DNA from: Nitrospirota bacterium | GTDB lineage: Bacteria; Nitrospirota; Thermodesulfovibrionia; Thermodesulfovibrionales; UBA6898 | Reading direction: 5' to 3' | Assembly (NCBI GenBank): GCA_021811105.1 | Contig: JAJZPM010000001.1 | Coordinates: 229,932-293,931, forward strand | Length of the DNA stretch: 64,000 nucleotides | Part shown: positions 56,417 to 64,000 of the stretch, one piece after another | Layout of the letters: the number at the start of each line of letters is the position of its first letter | Numbering within the stretch: the first letter of the stretch is position 1 | Made by a program: the position numbers and the translations under genes | The notes under the pieces: generated by a model | The model's database searches: none | What the model saw: only the letters and a program-made list of their open reading frames with translations | What the model was told of the DNA's origin: nothing

Positions 56417-56594
56417 AAATCAAAGGGATACTGACAGAGCATAGCCATCACGGCGGCTGCGGACTCCAGGGAGCCCCGGGTTGCTTCCGGAGGCGACATA
56501 ATGACGAAAGACCCGATTACGGTAGATGCACATTGGTGAATAATATTTATCGGTTTGCGGACTGGAATTGTACGCCTTTATCTCCCCGATATGG

Positions 56595-56624
56595 TTGACT
56601 TTTCAGGATGCAATAGGTTTTAAT
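56595..56624 (+). promoter_or_regulatory. Probable promoter of rplU-rpmA
   Basis: TTGACT (56595-56600), 18-bp spacer and TTTAAT (56619-56624), about 18 bp upstream of ATG 56642 with GGAGGTG ribosome site. The expected start site is near 56631, giving a short leader. An overlapping TAATAT is an alternative -10. Confidence 0.5.
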
Positions 56625-56641
56625 ATCTTTTCGGAGGTGAG

Positions 56642-56962
56642 ATGAAAATGTATGCAGTAATCGAGACCGGAGGACAACAGCACAGGGTCTCTCCGGGTGA
56701 TACGGTAAAAGTGCAGAAGATCGACAGCAAGGAAAAAGAGATCAGCATCGACAAGGTCTTATTGGTATCGAAAGACGACAAGGTCGATGTCGGCACTCCT
56801 TTTGTCAAGAATGCGGTCGTGAAGGCCGAGATAGAGGGAGAGGGAAGATATCCCAAAGTCATCGTATACAAACAAAAGCCCAGGAAGGGCCACCGCAAGC
56901 TCAACGGGCACAAGCAGGGGTATACGGTACTGAAAATCAAAGATATCGTCTTCGGAGGATAA
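56642..56962 (+). CDS. rplU: 50S ribosomal protein L21
   Basis: 106 aa; the full L21 pattern: [38 protein letters not shown], and [21 protein letters not shown] with GYTVLKI. Binds 23S rRNA with L20. Strong GGAGGTG five bases ahead of ATG. Directly followed by rpmA and obg, the conserved order in most bacteria. Confidence 0.97.
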   Translation: MKMYAVIETGGQQHRVSPGDTVKVQKIDSKEKEISIDKVLLVSKDDKVDVGTPFVKNAVVKAEIEGEGRYPKVIVYKQKPRKGHRKLNGHKQGYTVLKIKDIVFGG

Positions 56963-56963
56963 G

Positions 56964-57227
56964 ATGGCACATAAGAAAGGCGTAGGAAGTTCGAGAAACG
57001 GCCGCGACAGCCAGGCGCAACGGCTCGGGGTAAAGAAGTTCGGCGGCGAGACGGTGAAGGCCGGGAATATACTTGTCCGTCAGAGGGGCACTAAGTTCCA
57101 TCCGGGAAGCAACGTCGGCAAGGGTTCCGACGACACACTCTTTGCACTGGTCGACGGCGTGGTGAACTTTGAGAGAAAAGACAGGGACAGACTGAAGATC
57201 AGCGTATATCCGGCTGCGACTGAATAG
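56964..57227 (+). CDS. rpmA: 50S ribosomal protein L27
   Basis: 87 aa: [20 protein letters not shown] with the typical processed N terminus, [28 protein letters not shown] and a DGVVNFERK end. L27's N-terminal tail reaches the peptidyl-transferase centre. It begins one base after rplU with GGAGG. A strong terminator follows at 57253. Confidence 0.97.
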   Translation: MAHKKGVGSSRNGRDSQAQRLGVKKFGGETVKAGNILVRQRGTKFHPGSNVGKGSDDTLFALVDGVVNFERKDRDRLKISVYPAATE

Positions 57228-57252
57228 TCCGGGTCGACAAAAAATCTATGGG

Positions 57253-57280
57253 AGGCAGATCCACTGATCTGCCTTTTTTA
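57253..57280 (+). terminator. Rho-independent terminator after rpmA
   Basis: A perfect 9-bp stem AGGCAGATC (57253-57261) with GATCTGCCT (57266-57274), 4-nt loop cact, and a T-run (57274-57279) followed by ATT. It lies 25 bp past the rpmA stop, separating rplU-rpmA from obg. Confidence 0.92.
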
Positions 57281-57288
57281 TTGGTTGA

Positions 57289-58323
<1,035 letters not shown>

Positions 58324-58338
58324 TGTCTCGACGCGCCA

Positions 58339-58368
58339 TTGTCATTTAACTCCCGAATATTTTAGAAT
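58339..58368 (+). promoter_or_regulatory. Promoter of the MFS gene, near-leaderless
   Basis: TTGTCA (58339-58344), 18-bp spacer, TAGAAT (58363-58368). The expected start site falls within a few bases of ATG 58378 and no ribosome site is present, so the mRNA would be nearly leaderless. Confidence 0.45.
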
Positions 58369-58377
58369 CAAGATCAG

Positions 58378-59631
58378 ATGGAAAAGACTGGAGCTGTTTC
58401 CGCAACTTCTTCCGGCGTTTCTTTGAGAGATCTCCTAACCATACCGGTGATTGTCGCGTCCCTCGGCTACTTCGTCGACATCTACGACCTTATCCTTTTC
58501 AGCATCGTCAGAGTTTCGAGCCTCAAAGCCGTCGGACTCCAGGGGCAGGCCCTTCTCGATCAGGGGGTCTTCCTCCTGAACATGCAGATGGGCGGCATGC
58601 TCCTGGGCGGAATCCTCTGGGGCGTGCTCGGAGACAAGAAGGGGAGGGTGAAGATACTCTTCGGTTCGATATTCCTTTATTCGGTAGCGAATTTTGCAAA
58701 CGGCTTCGTCACCTCGATCGGCGCCTATGCCGCATGGCGGTTTATCGCGGGGGTGGGACTTGCAGGAGAACTCGGGGCCGGAGTCACGCTCGTCCTTGAA
58801 AACCTTCCGAAGGGCTCCCGGGGATACGGTACGATGATCGTCGCCACTGTCGGGGTGACCGGCGCGATACTCGCTTATTTCGTCGCAAACCATTATGACT
58901 GGAGGGCCGCCTATTTCATCGGCGGAGGACTCGGGCTGGCGCTTCTCATCACGAGGATAAGCGTTTTCGAATCCGGGATGTACAAAGAGATCGAAGACAA
59001 GCACGTCAGCAAAGGAAATTTTTTCAGCCTTTTTACGGACCGCGACCGTTTTTACCGATATATGCAGTCGATCCTCATCGGCCTTCCGATTTGGTACGCC
59101 GTCGGAATACTAATCACTTTTTCACCCGAATTCGCCAGGGTACTCGGCGTCACCGGGCCGGTCAATGCCGGGGAAGCGGTGATGTTCTGCTACCTGGGGC
59201 TGGTCTTCGGAGATTTCGCGAGCGGCTTTATGAGCCAGTATTTCGGAAGCAGAAAAAAAGTGGTCTTCCTCTTCCAGGTACTTGCAGGTATTTCAATCGC
59301 GGTATATTTCGTGTTGCGGGGGGTGAGCCCGGCGCTTTTTTATGCGCATTGCATGGCGATCGGATTCGCTGTCGGCTACTGGGCGATATTCATCACCATA
59401 GGGGCAGAACAGTTCGGCACGAACCTGAGGGCCACGGTCGCTTCCACCGTTCCCAATTTTATTCGAGGTATGGTCATCCCTATCACCTTTTCCTTTAAGT
59501 ATCTGAAAGAACATCTCGGCATCCTGCAGTCTGCGGCAATCGTCGGCGCGGTCTGTCTGCTCATCTCTTTTTACGCCCTCTATCATCTCGAAGAGACATT
59601 CCACAAGGACCTCAATTTCCTCGAAGACTAG
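58378..59631 (+). CDS. MFS transporter
   Basis: 417 aa, about 12 membrane helices. Seen: GYFVDIYDLILFSIVRVSSL in the first helix, signature GGILWGVLGDKKGRVKILFGS (loop 2-3, residues 77-97), RFIAGVGLAGELGAGVTLV (helix 4), and GSRKKVVFLFQV between helices 8 and 9. The FYRYMQ... VG..ITFSPEF helix resembles organic-anion or metabolite carriers of the sugar-porter-like subgroup. Substrate not predictable. It stands between obg and an HD-GYP regulator. Confidence 0.88.
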   Translation: MEKTGAVSATSSGVSLRDLLTIPVIVASLGYFVDIYDLILFSIVRVSSLKAVGLQGQALLDQGVFLLNMQMGGMLLGGILWGVLGDKKGRVKILFGSIFLYSVANFANGFVTSIGAYAAWRFIAGVGLAGELGAGVTLVLENLPKGSRGYGTMIVATVGVTGAILAYFVANHYDWRAAYFIGGGLGLALLITRISVFESGMYKEIEDKHVSKGNFFSLFTDRDRFYRYMQSILIGLPIWYAVGILITFSPEFARVLGVTGPVNAGEAVMFCYLGLVFGDFASGFMSQYFGSRKKVVFLFQVLAGISIAVYFVLRGVSPALFYAHCMAIGFAVGYWAIFITIGAEQFGTNLRATVASTVPNFIRGMVIPITFSFKYLKEHLGILQSAAIVGAVCLLISFYALYHLEETFHKDLNFLED

Positions 59632-59721
59632 GCGTTGCGGGGAGTATTTTGCCGCTCTCCAACTGCCGGAATCAGGCTGAAAAGATGATCTGAGGGTACG
59701 CGATAGTCCGGTAAGAAAGGG

Positions 59722-61389
59722 TCAATAAATCTTTGAATACTTCTGCAACTGGGGGCCCTTGGTCGCCTGTTTTTCGTCGAGGATGGTGCAGGCCTCCATC
59801 AGAAGATGCATGGTGTCGAGAGTCACGTTCACCTCGTTCGCGACCTGGCCGTGGAGGATATGAAAAACGCCCCGTTCCCACCGGATGAGTTCGAAAAAGG
59901 CCTCCGGACCTCTCAAGTTGCCTGCCGATGCGTGAACGATCTTGCCGCGGAGGAGATAAAGCAGCCCTTTTTCGTTGTCTCTTGTGATCTCGACCTTTGC
60001 GGTCTTTAGTCCGAGGCTCAGTATCTGGATGATATCGGTGAGGTTGAAGTCCTCCAGCCTGCCGGTCAGACCTTTCATCTGTTCCAGGGGTTCCGGAAGC
60101 GGAACATCGAAGAGGAGGCCCTTGATCTTCAGCGTGATCTGCTCCATGTTTATCGGCTTTACGATATAATCGATGCGTTCTTTGAATTGGCTGACGAAGT
60201 CTTTGTCCGGCACGAGCAGGAGGAAGCGACTGTCGGCTCCCACAGTCTGGCGCGCAGTCTGGTAAAACCTCCTGAAGGTCTCGAGTTCGAGGGCTTCGGT
60301 GTCCGCGACGACCACCTGAGGGTTCTTCTGACGGATACGGCTGATCGCCTCGATGCTGCTTGTTGCATGAATGACTTCAATGTCATCCACTGTGGCGCCG
60401 AGCTTTATCATGGCAGCGACGTTCAGCTCGCGTTCAAAGATCAGCACACGCTTTTTGGGAGCGGCTTCGGAAACCTCTTCGCCGATGATCGACAGAAACA
60501 TTTCAACAACTTCCGGGTCGAACTGGCTGCCCGCGTTTTTCTTGACCTCCGAGACTGCCTTGTCTTTTGGTAGCGCCCTCCTGTAAGGCCGGTCTGTCGT
60601 GATCGCATAATACGCATCCACAACGTTTATGATCCTCGCCCCTATCGATATCTCTCTGCCCTTTAGTCCCATGGGATAGCCGCTTCCGTCATAGTGCTCG
60701 TGATGCTGACTGATGATGGTATCGAGGTTCCATGGGAACCTGACATGTCGGAGTATCTGCATTGTATGAATGGGATGGGCCTTGATCGGAGTGAGTTCCG
60801 TCTGGTCCAGTCTCTTGGTCTCCTCCAGTATCTGCTGATGTATGACGACCCTTCCCAGGTCCCTTAAGAGCGCCGCCATGCGTATCGCTTCGACGATGTC
60901 ATCTTCGAGCCCCATCTTTTCGGCGATCTTGCCTGAGAGCTCTGCGACGAGGTGGTCGTTATTGAAGAAGTACTTGTCGTTTACCGCGAAAATCTGGAGT
61001 AATCTGTCGGCCAGCGCATATGAAAACTGCCTTATCGCGCTGAGGTCCCGAAAGAGGATGGTTTCGTTATTGAGATAGTCGTTGATCAGTTTCACAAATT
61101 CTTCGATGTTGACGGAAAACTCTTTTTCCTTCGGGGAGAAGGGCGAGGTGAAGATGACGCTGACACCCGGTTTGATCTTATCGATGAGGCACTTGAACTC
61201 CTTCCGGGCGATGCCTGTCTCGTGGCCGGCCAATATGACGCCTATATTGTCTTTCTGAAGAAGGTGCAGTGCTTCGAGGGCGTCCGAGGTGTCGAAGACC
61301 CTGTTGTTCTCTGTCTTCATGAGGATGCTTAGAGCCCGCCGCTCCTCTTCGTTTTTGTTGAATATCAGTATCCCGATCGGCTCAGCCAT
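59722..61389 (-). CDS. Receiver/HD-GYP/DUF4388 regulatory protein with degenerate HD motif
   Basis: About 555 aa. Residues 1-110: response-regulator-like domain without clear phospho-Asp. Residues 135-300: HD-GYP-type domain; HHEHYDGSGYPMGLKGREI and GARIINVVDAYYAITTDRPYR are kept, but the metal dyad HD reads RD (LLRDLGRV, residues 176-177) and DAYDAM reads DAYYAI. Residues 310-425: second receiver-like domain. Residues 435-530: DUF4388/PATAN domain (GRLEDFNLTDIIQILSLGLKTAKVEI). HD-GYP enzymes hydrolyse c-di-GMP; loss of the His makes catalysis doubtful. ATG 61389 is chosen; GTG 61410 is an alternative. Confidence 0.86.
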   Translation of the reverse strand: MAEPIGILIFNKNEEERRALSILMKTENNRVFDTSDALEALHLLQKDNIGVILAGHETGIARKEFKCLIDKIKPGVSVIFTSPFSPKEKEFSVNIEEFVKLINDYLNNETILFRDLSAIRQFSYALADRLLQIFAVNDKYFFNNDHLVAELSGKIAEKMGLEDDIVEAIRMAALLRDLGRVVIHQQILEETKRLDQTELTPIKAHPIHTMQILRHVRFPWNLDTIISQHHEHYDGSGYPMGLKGREISIGARIINVVDAYYAITTDRPYRRALPKDKAVSEVKKNAGSQFDPEVVEMFLSIIGEEVSEAAPKKRVLIFERELNVAAMIKLGATVDDIEVIHATSSIEAISRIRQKNPQVVVADTEALELETFRRFYQTARQTVGADSRFLLLVPDKDFVSQFKERIDYIVKPINMEQITLKIKGLLFDVPLPEPLEQMKGLTGRLEDFNLTDIIQILSLGLKTAKVEITRDNEKGLLYLLRGKIVHASAGNLRGPEAFFELIRWERGVFHILHGQVANEVNVTLDTMHLLMEACTILDEKQATKGPQLQKYSKIY

Positions 61390-61443
61390 TTTACCTTTAT
61401 TATTAGTCACTTTGCCTGCCTACCCTGCTTTCCCTCTTTAACA

Positions 61444-61472
61444 AATGTATACATATTGCAAGGATTAGTCAA
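61444..61472 (-). promoter_or_regulatory. Promoter of the HD-GYP regulator
   Basis: On the minus strand, TTGACT (61467-61472), a 17-bp spacer, and TACATT (61444-61449). The -10 overlaps a palindrome ATGTATACAT (61445-61454). Transcription would start near 61437, with a leader of 30-50 nt. Confidence 0.6.
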
Positions 61473-61614
61473 GCTGAAAATGTGAAATCGCGCATTTTTT
61501 TTCATCCGGCCGATGCCCCGATCTCGGTGCTATCGCTGTTCCTTGTACTGTAACTGAGACAATTAGGCCCACTCACGCCCCTATTTACCGGGGAGATCAA
61601 GGCCGTAATGCTGC

Positions 61615-61642
61615 TGGACAACGATGATGCGTTTGCTATACT
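61615..61642 (+). promoter_or_regulatory. Promoter of nrdJ, predicted leaderless transcript
   Basis: TGGACA (61615-61620), 16-bp spacer and TATACT (61637-61642) within an extended -10 (TGcTATACT). The start site should fall at about 61649, which is the ATG itself, and no Shine-Dalgarno sequence precedes that ATG. The transcript would therefore be leaderless. Confidence 0.6.
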
Positions 61643-61648
61643 TTGCCT

Positions 61649-63361
61649 ATGGAACTTACCGAAAACGCTATGAAGGTGCTGACGGGGAGATACCTCTTGA
61701 AAGACGAGGCCGGTAACGTTGTGGAGACCCCGGAACAGATGTTCTACAGGGTCGCGCAGAGCGTCGCGGCCGCGGAGAGGAATTACGGCGGAGACCTCGG
61801 CTACTGGACGGAGCGCTTTTTTAACCTGATGAAGGACCTGAAGTTCCTGCCGAACTCCCCGGCGATGATGAACGCCGGGAAGGCGCTTGGGCAACTTGCC
61901 GCATGTTTTGTGCTTCCGGTCGAGGACTCGATGGACAGTATATTCAACTCGTTGAAGAGCGCGGCGATGATCCTCCAGAGCGGGGGCGGGACCGGCTTTT
62001 CTTTTTCGCATCTCCGGCCGAAGGCCGATGTCGTCCGTTCGACCGGCGGCATCGCCAGCGGGCCGGTATCGTTCATGAGGGTCTTCGATACGGCAACCGA
62101 AGTAATCAAGCAAGGCGGGGCAAGACGCGGCGCGAACATGGGGATCCTGAGCGTGGACCATCCGGACATCCTCGACTTCATCAGGATCAAGAGAACAGCC
62201 GGGGAGCTCGAAAATTTCAATATATCGGTAGCGGTGACGGACGCCTTTATGAAGGCGTTGCGGGATGACGGAGAATATGAACTCTTCAATCCGCGGACGA
62301 AGCGGGTATCAGGGAAACTGCGGGCAAAGGACGTTTTTAACGAGATCGTCAGAAGCGCATGGGAGACTGGAGATCCCGGCGTGGTTTTCATCGACGCAAT
62401 CAACAGATCGAACCCGACACCCCATATCGGAAGACTGGAGTCGACTAACCCCTGCGGCGAGCAGCCTCTCCTGCCCTACGAGGCCTGCGTACTGGGGTCG
62501 ATGAACCTCAATAAGTACGTCGACGACAAGACTCGCAGGCCGAAGATCAAGTATGAAGCTCTTTCCGAAGATATTGCAACGGCGGTGCGGTTTCTGGACG
62601 ATACGATAGACGTAAACAAATATCCGCTTCCCGCCATCGAGGCGATGCACAAGGGCAACCGGAAGATAGGGCTCGGGGTGATGGGATGGGCAGACCTGCT
62701 GGTCGCGCTCGGGATACCCTATGACAGCCAGAACTCATTCCTGCTCGCCGGGGAGTTCATGAAATTCTACAGGGACAGGGCGAGACAGTGCTCCGCAGAA
62801 CTTGCCGGAAAGAGGGGTATCTTCCCCAATTTCAAAGGATCGGTCTATGACGCACCTGGAATGCCGGCGGTGCGGAACGCGACCACGACTACTATCGCGC
62901 CTACCGGTACGCTCTCGATCATCGCAGGCTGCTCGAGCGGCATCGAACCGCTCTTCTCTCTCGCTTACAAGAGGCTGATTATGGGCACGGAGATGATCGA
63001 GGTGGACGAGCGCTTTTTCGAGACCTCCCGGGAACTCGGTTTTTATACCGAAGAGCTGAGGGAGAAGGTGATCAGACAGGGTGCTCTGCGCGGAATCCCC
63101 GGTGTCCCGGCAAAGATAAAACGGCTTTTCAAGACGGCACATGAGATCAGCTATGAAGACCATATCGAGACGCAGGCGCGTTTTCAGGAATATACCGACA
63201 ACGCGGTTTCAAAGACGATCAACATGCCCAAAAGTGCGAAGATGGAGGATGTTGCGCGGGCTTATATGCTGGCCTACGAAAAGGGTTGCAAGGGGATTAC
63301 CATCTTCAGGTACGGCAGCCGCAAGAGGGGGACTCTCGTGAGGTTTGCGGACGCGGACTGA
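61649..63361 (+). CDS. nrdJ: Adenosylcobalamin-dependent (class II) ribonucleotide reductase
   Basis: Makes deoxyribonucleotides without oxygen. 570 aa: MELTENAMKVLTGRYLLKDEAG (short N terminus, no ATP cone), AACFVLPVEDSMDSIF, GGGTGFSFSHLRP, TNPCGEQPLLPYEACVLGSMNL with active-site Cys and Glu, and NATTTTIAPTGTLSIIAGCSSGIEPLF. The C terminus ends KGITIFRYGSRKRGTLVRFADAD, without the CxxC redox tail of many class II enzymes. ATG 61649 is chosen over TTG 61643 since the predicted transcript starts there. No cobalamin riboswitch seen upstream. Confidence 0.93.
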   Translation: MELTENAMKVLTGRYLLKDEAGNVVETPEQMFYRVAQSVAAAERNYGGDLGYWTERFFNLMKDLKFLPNSPAMMNAGKALGQLAACFVLPVEDSMDSIFNSLKSAAMILQSGGGTGFSFSHLRPKADVVRSTGGIASGPVSFMRVFDTATEVIKQGGARRGANMGILSVDHPDILDFIRIKRTAGELENFNISVAVTDAFMKALRDDGEYELFNPRTKRVSGKLRAKDVFNEIVRSAWETGDPGVVFIDAINRSNPTPHIGRLESTNPCGEQPLLPYEACVLGSMNLNKYVDDKTRRPKIKYEALSEDIATAVRFLDDTIDVNKYPLPAIEAMHKGNRKIGLGVMGWADLLVALGIPYDSQNSFLLAGEFMKFYRDRARQCSAELAGKRGIFPNFKGSVYDAPGMPAVRNATTTTIAPTGTLSIIAGCSSGIEPLFSLAYKRLIMGTEMIEVDERFFETSRELGFYTEELREKVIRQGALRGIPGVPAKIKRLFKTAHEISYEDHIETQARFQEYTDNAVSKTINMPKSAKMEDVARAYMLAYEKGCKGITIFRYGSRKRGTLVRFADAD

Positions 63362-63377
63362 CTTTGCGGAGGTGAAG

Positions 63378-63809
63378 ATGATGAAAAATACTACGTGCAT
63401 AATGATCTCTTGCTTAATTCTTTCTTCGGCTGTCTTTTCTTCGGCGGACGGAACGCGGGGAGAAGGAGGAAGCGGCAGTCCGGGGAGCGTCACCTATGCC
63501 GCAGAGATAAGGTCCATACCTGGCCCGCCGTCGGACCTGGTGCTGGATGTTTTGCCCGGTGCATTGTTTCTCAGATGGAAACTTTCTCCCGACGACCCGG
63601 GCACAGTGAGCGGGTACGAGATCCTGCGCGCGACCGATTACTGGGGTTCCTACACAGGCATCGCGAAAGTGGAAAAAGGGGTTTCCCACTACGAAGACAA
63701 AACCGTCTCTCCAAAGACCATCTATTATTACAGGGTCCGCGCAATCGCCGGAGCTCTTTATTCAGTTTTTTCGAATACCGCGGTAGGCGACGTTCCTTCC
63801 CAGTATTAA
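63378..63809 (+). CDS. Secreted fibronectin type III-domain protein
   Basis: About 143 aa. Signal peptide (MMKNTTCIMISCLILSSAVFSSA), a Gly/Ser linker, then one FN3 domain (about 52-143): PGPPSDLVLDVLPGALFLRW, GTVSGYEILRATDYWGSYT, and TIYYYRVRAIAGALYSVFSN. GGAGGTG precedes ATG 63378 (63381 is an alternative). Short FN3 proteins are usually adhesion or binding modules outside the cell; no partner is evident. Confidence 0.82.
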   Translation: MMKNTTCIMISCLILSSAVFSSADGTRGEGGSGSPGSVTYAAEIRSIPGPPSDLVLDVLPGALFLRWKLSPDDPGTVSGYEILRATDYWGSYTGIAKVEKGVSHYEDKTVSPKTIYYYRVRAIAGALYSVFSNTAVGDVPSQY

Positions 63810-63825
63810 CCCGGCAATTAAATAT

Positions 63826-63905
63826 CGTCATGCCCGAGTTCCTTTGTCGGGCATCCAGTGTCTCTGTTCTTGCTGGATTCCCGCCTAAAGACTGCGGGAA
63901 TGATA
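63826..63905. repeat. Dispersed 'cattcccgc' repeat, copy 3
   Basis: Hairpin catgcccga/tcgggcatc (about 63829-63854) followed by ctggattcccgc...gcgggaatgat (63873-63903). Same components as the element at 18328-18438, in a different order and partially diverged. It separates the FN3 gene from the structured leader. Confidence 0.7.
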
Positions 63906-63915
63906 ACATGAAAAA

Positions 63916-63987
63916 GTGCACCTCCGTTACAGGGTGATAGCATAAACTATCCCCTACGATCTCAAAGGATCACATAAGGAGGTGCAC
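63916..63987 (+). promoter_or_regulatory. Candidate structured leader that can sequester the ribosome site
   Basis: GTGCACCTCC (63916-63925) is perfectly complementary to GGAGGTGCAC (63978-63987), which contains the ribosome site of the gene starting at 63990. Between them, AGGG-T-GATAG (63931-63940) pairs with CTATC-CCCT with one bulged T and a CATAAA loop. The two helices could form a switch that hides or exposes the ribosome site. No known riboswitch class is recognised. Ends of an insertion sequence are an alternative. Confidence 0.5.
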
Positions 63988-63989
63988 AC

Positions 63990-64000
63990 ATGAAGTATAT
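63990..64000 (+). CDS. Start of a gene cut by the window edge
   Basis: ATG 63990 (MKY...) with a near-consensus AAGGAGGTG ribosome site (63976-63984) upstream. Only three codons are visible, so the product cannot be named. The site is part of the inverted repeat described as a possible structured leader. Confidence 0.55.

Noticed and set aside
56413..56598. 61-codon ORF (MKIKGILTEHSHHGGCG...) after the AIR synthase gene
   Set aside because: TTG start and no family match; probably read-through of the intergenic region.
61502..61648. Cobalamin riboswitch upstream of nrdJ
   Set aside because: No B12-box-like sequence is visible, and the predicted promoter leaves no leader.

Overview
The window reads as chromosomal DNA of a free-living, probably anaerobic, Gram-negative bacterium with moderately high G+C. 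Outer-membrane biology is abundant: an Mla/MCE lipid-transport operon, lipoproteins, a patatin-Omp85 protein and AsmA. Metabolism looks oxygen-independent: tungsten-type aldehyde:ferredoxin oxidoreductase, Pta-AckA, three radical-SAM or cobalamin-type radical enzymes, and a relic of a NiFe hydrogenase. An HD-GYP/DUF4388 regulator and dispersed 'cattcccgc' repeats fit Nitrospirota or the former deltaproteobacteria; this placement is inference.

Layout. (1) 1-17.8 kb: one long + strand run of envelope genes. It holds Mla ATPase, MCE protein and auxiliary lipoprotein; an uncharacterised secreted cassette (permuted papain-like C92 amidase, glycine-zipper protein, small secreted protein, lipoprotein); a GH63 glucosidase; a patatin-Omp85 protein; an orphan amino-acid-type binding protein beside an ArsB/NhaD-type permease; a MscS/MscK channel; and an AI-2E-type exporter. 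(2) 17.8-18.6 kb: the 3' two-thirds of a tRNA-Pro(GGG) with its terminator, looking like one end of a tRNA-integrated element, plus repeats. (3) 18.5-26.4 kb: defence and accessory DNA: a VapBC-type pair and a four-gene Wadjet (JetABCD) anti-plasmid operon whose SMC-like jetC is frameshifted. (4) 26.6-32 kb: a two-component pair whose kinase lacks its phospho-acceptor domain, a patatin relic and a giant AsmA-like protein. (5) 32-36 kb, minus strand: sulfotransferase, class III aminotransferase and an LPG-synthase/HpnL-like membrane protein, a candidate lipid-modification operon. (6) 36-45 kb: hydrogenase relic, pta-ackA, truncated GNAT gene, ferredoxin-AOR, pgi, then a breakpoint joining an AraC tail to a tautomerase without a start, and an NADP oxidoreductase. 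(7) 45-49.6 kb: GH13 enzyme, a chimeric and deleted second patatin-Omp85 copy, and a PflA-like radical SAM protein. (8) 49.7-54.2 kb, minus strand: AmrS-like radical SAM protein, tandem Usp, HhH glycosylase, SagB-type nitroreductase, and an HPF-cold-shock fusion. (9) 54.4-64 kb: CheR-like methyltransferase behind a large hairpin, AIR-synthase protein, rplU-rpmA-obg, MFS transporter, HD-GYP regulator, class II ribonucleotide reductase, an FN3 protein, and a possible structured leader at the right edge.

The main theme is a conserved core interleaved with decayed DNA: at least eight broken or truncated genes can be read, several with visible junctions. The best candidates for undescribed biology are the sulfotransferase-aminotransferase-flippase operon, the secreted C92 amidase cassette, and the two unassigned structured elements at 54.4 kb and 63.9 kb. 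All calls come from reading the sequence by eye, with no database search.
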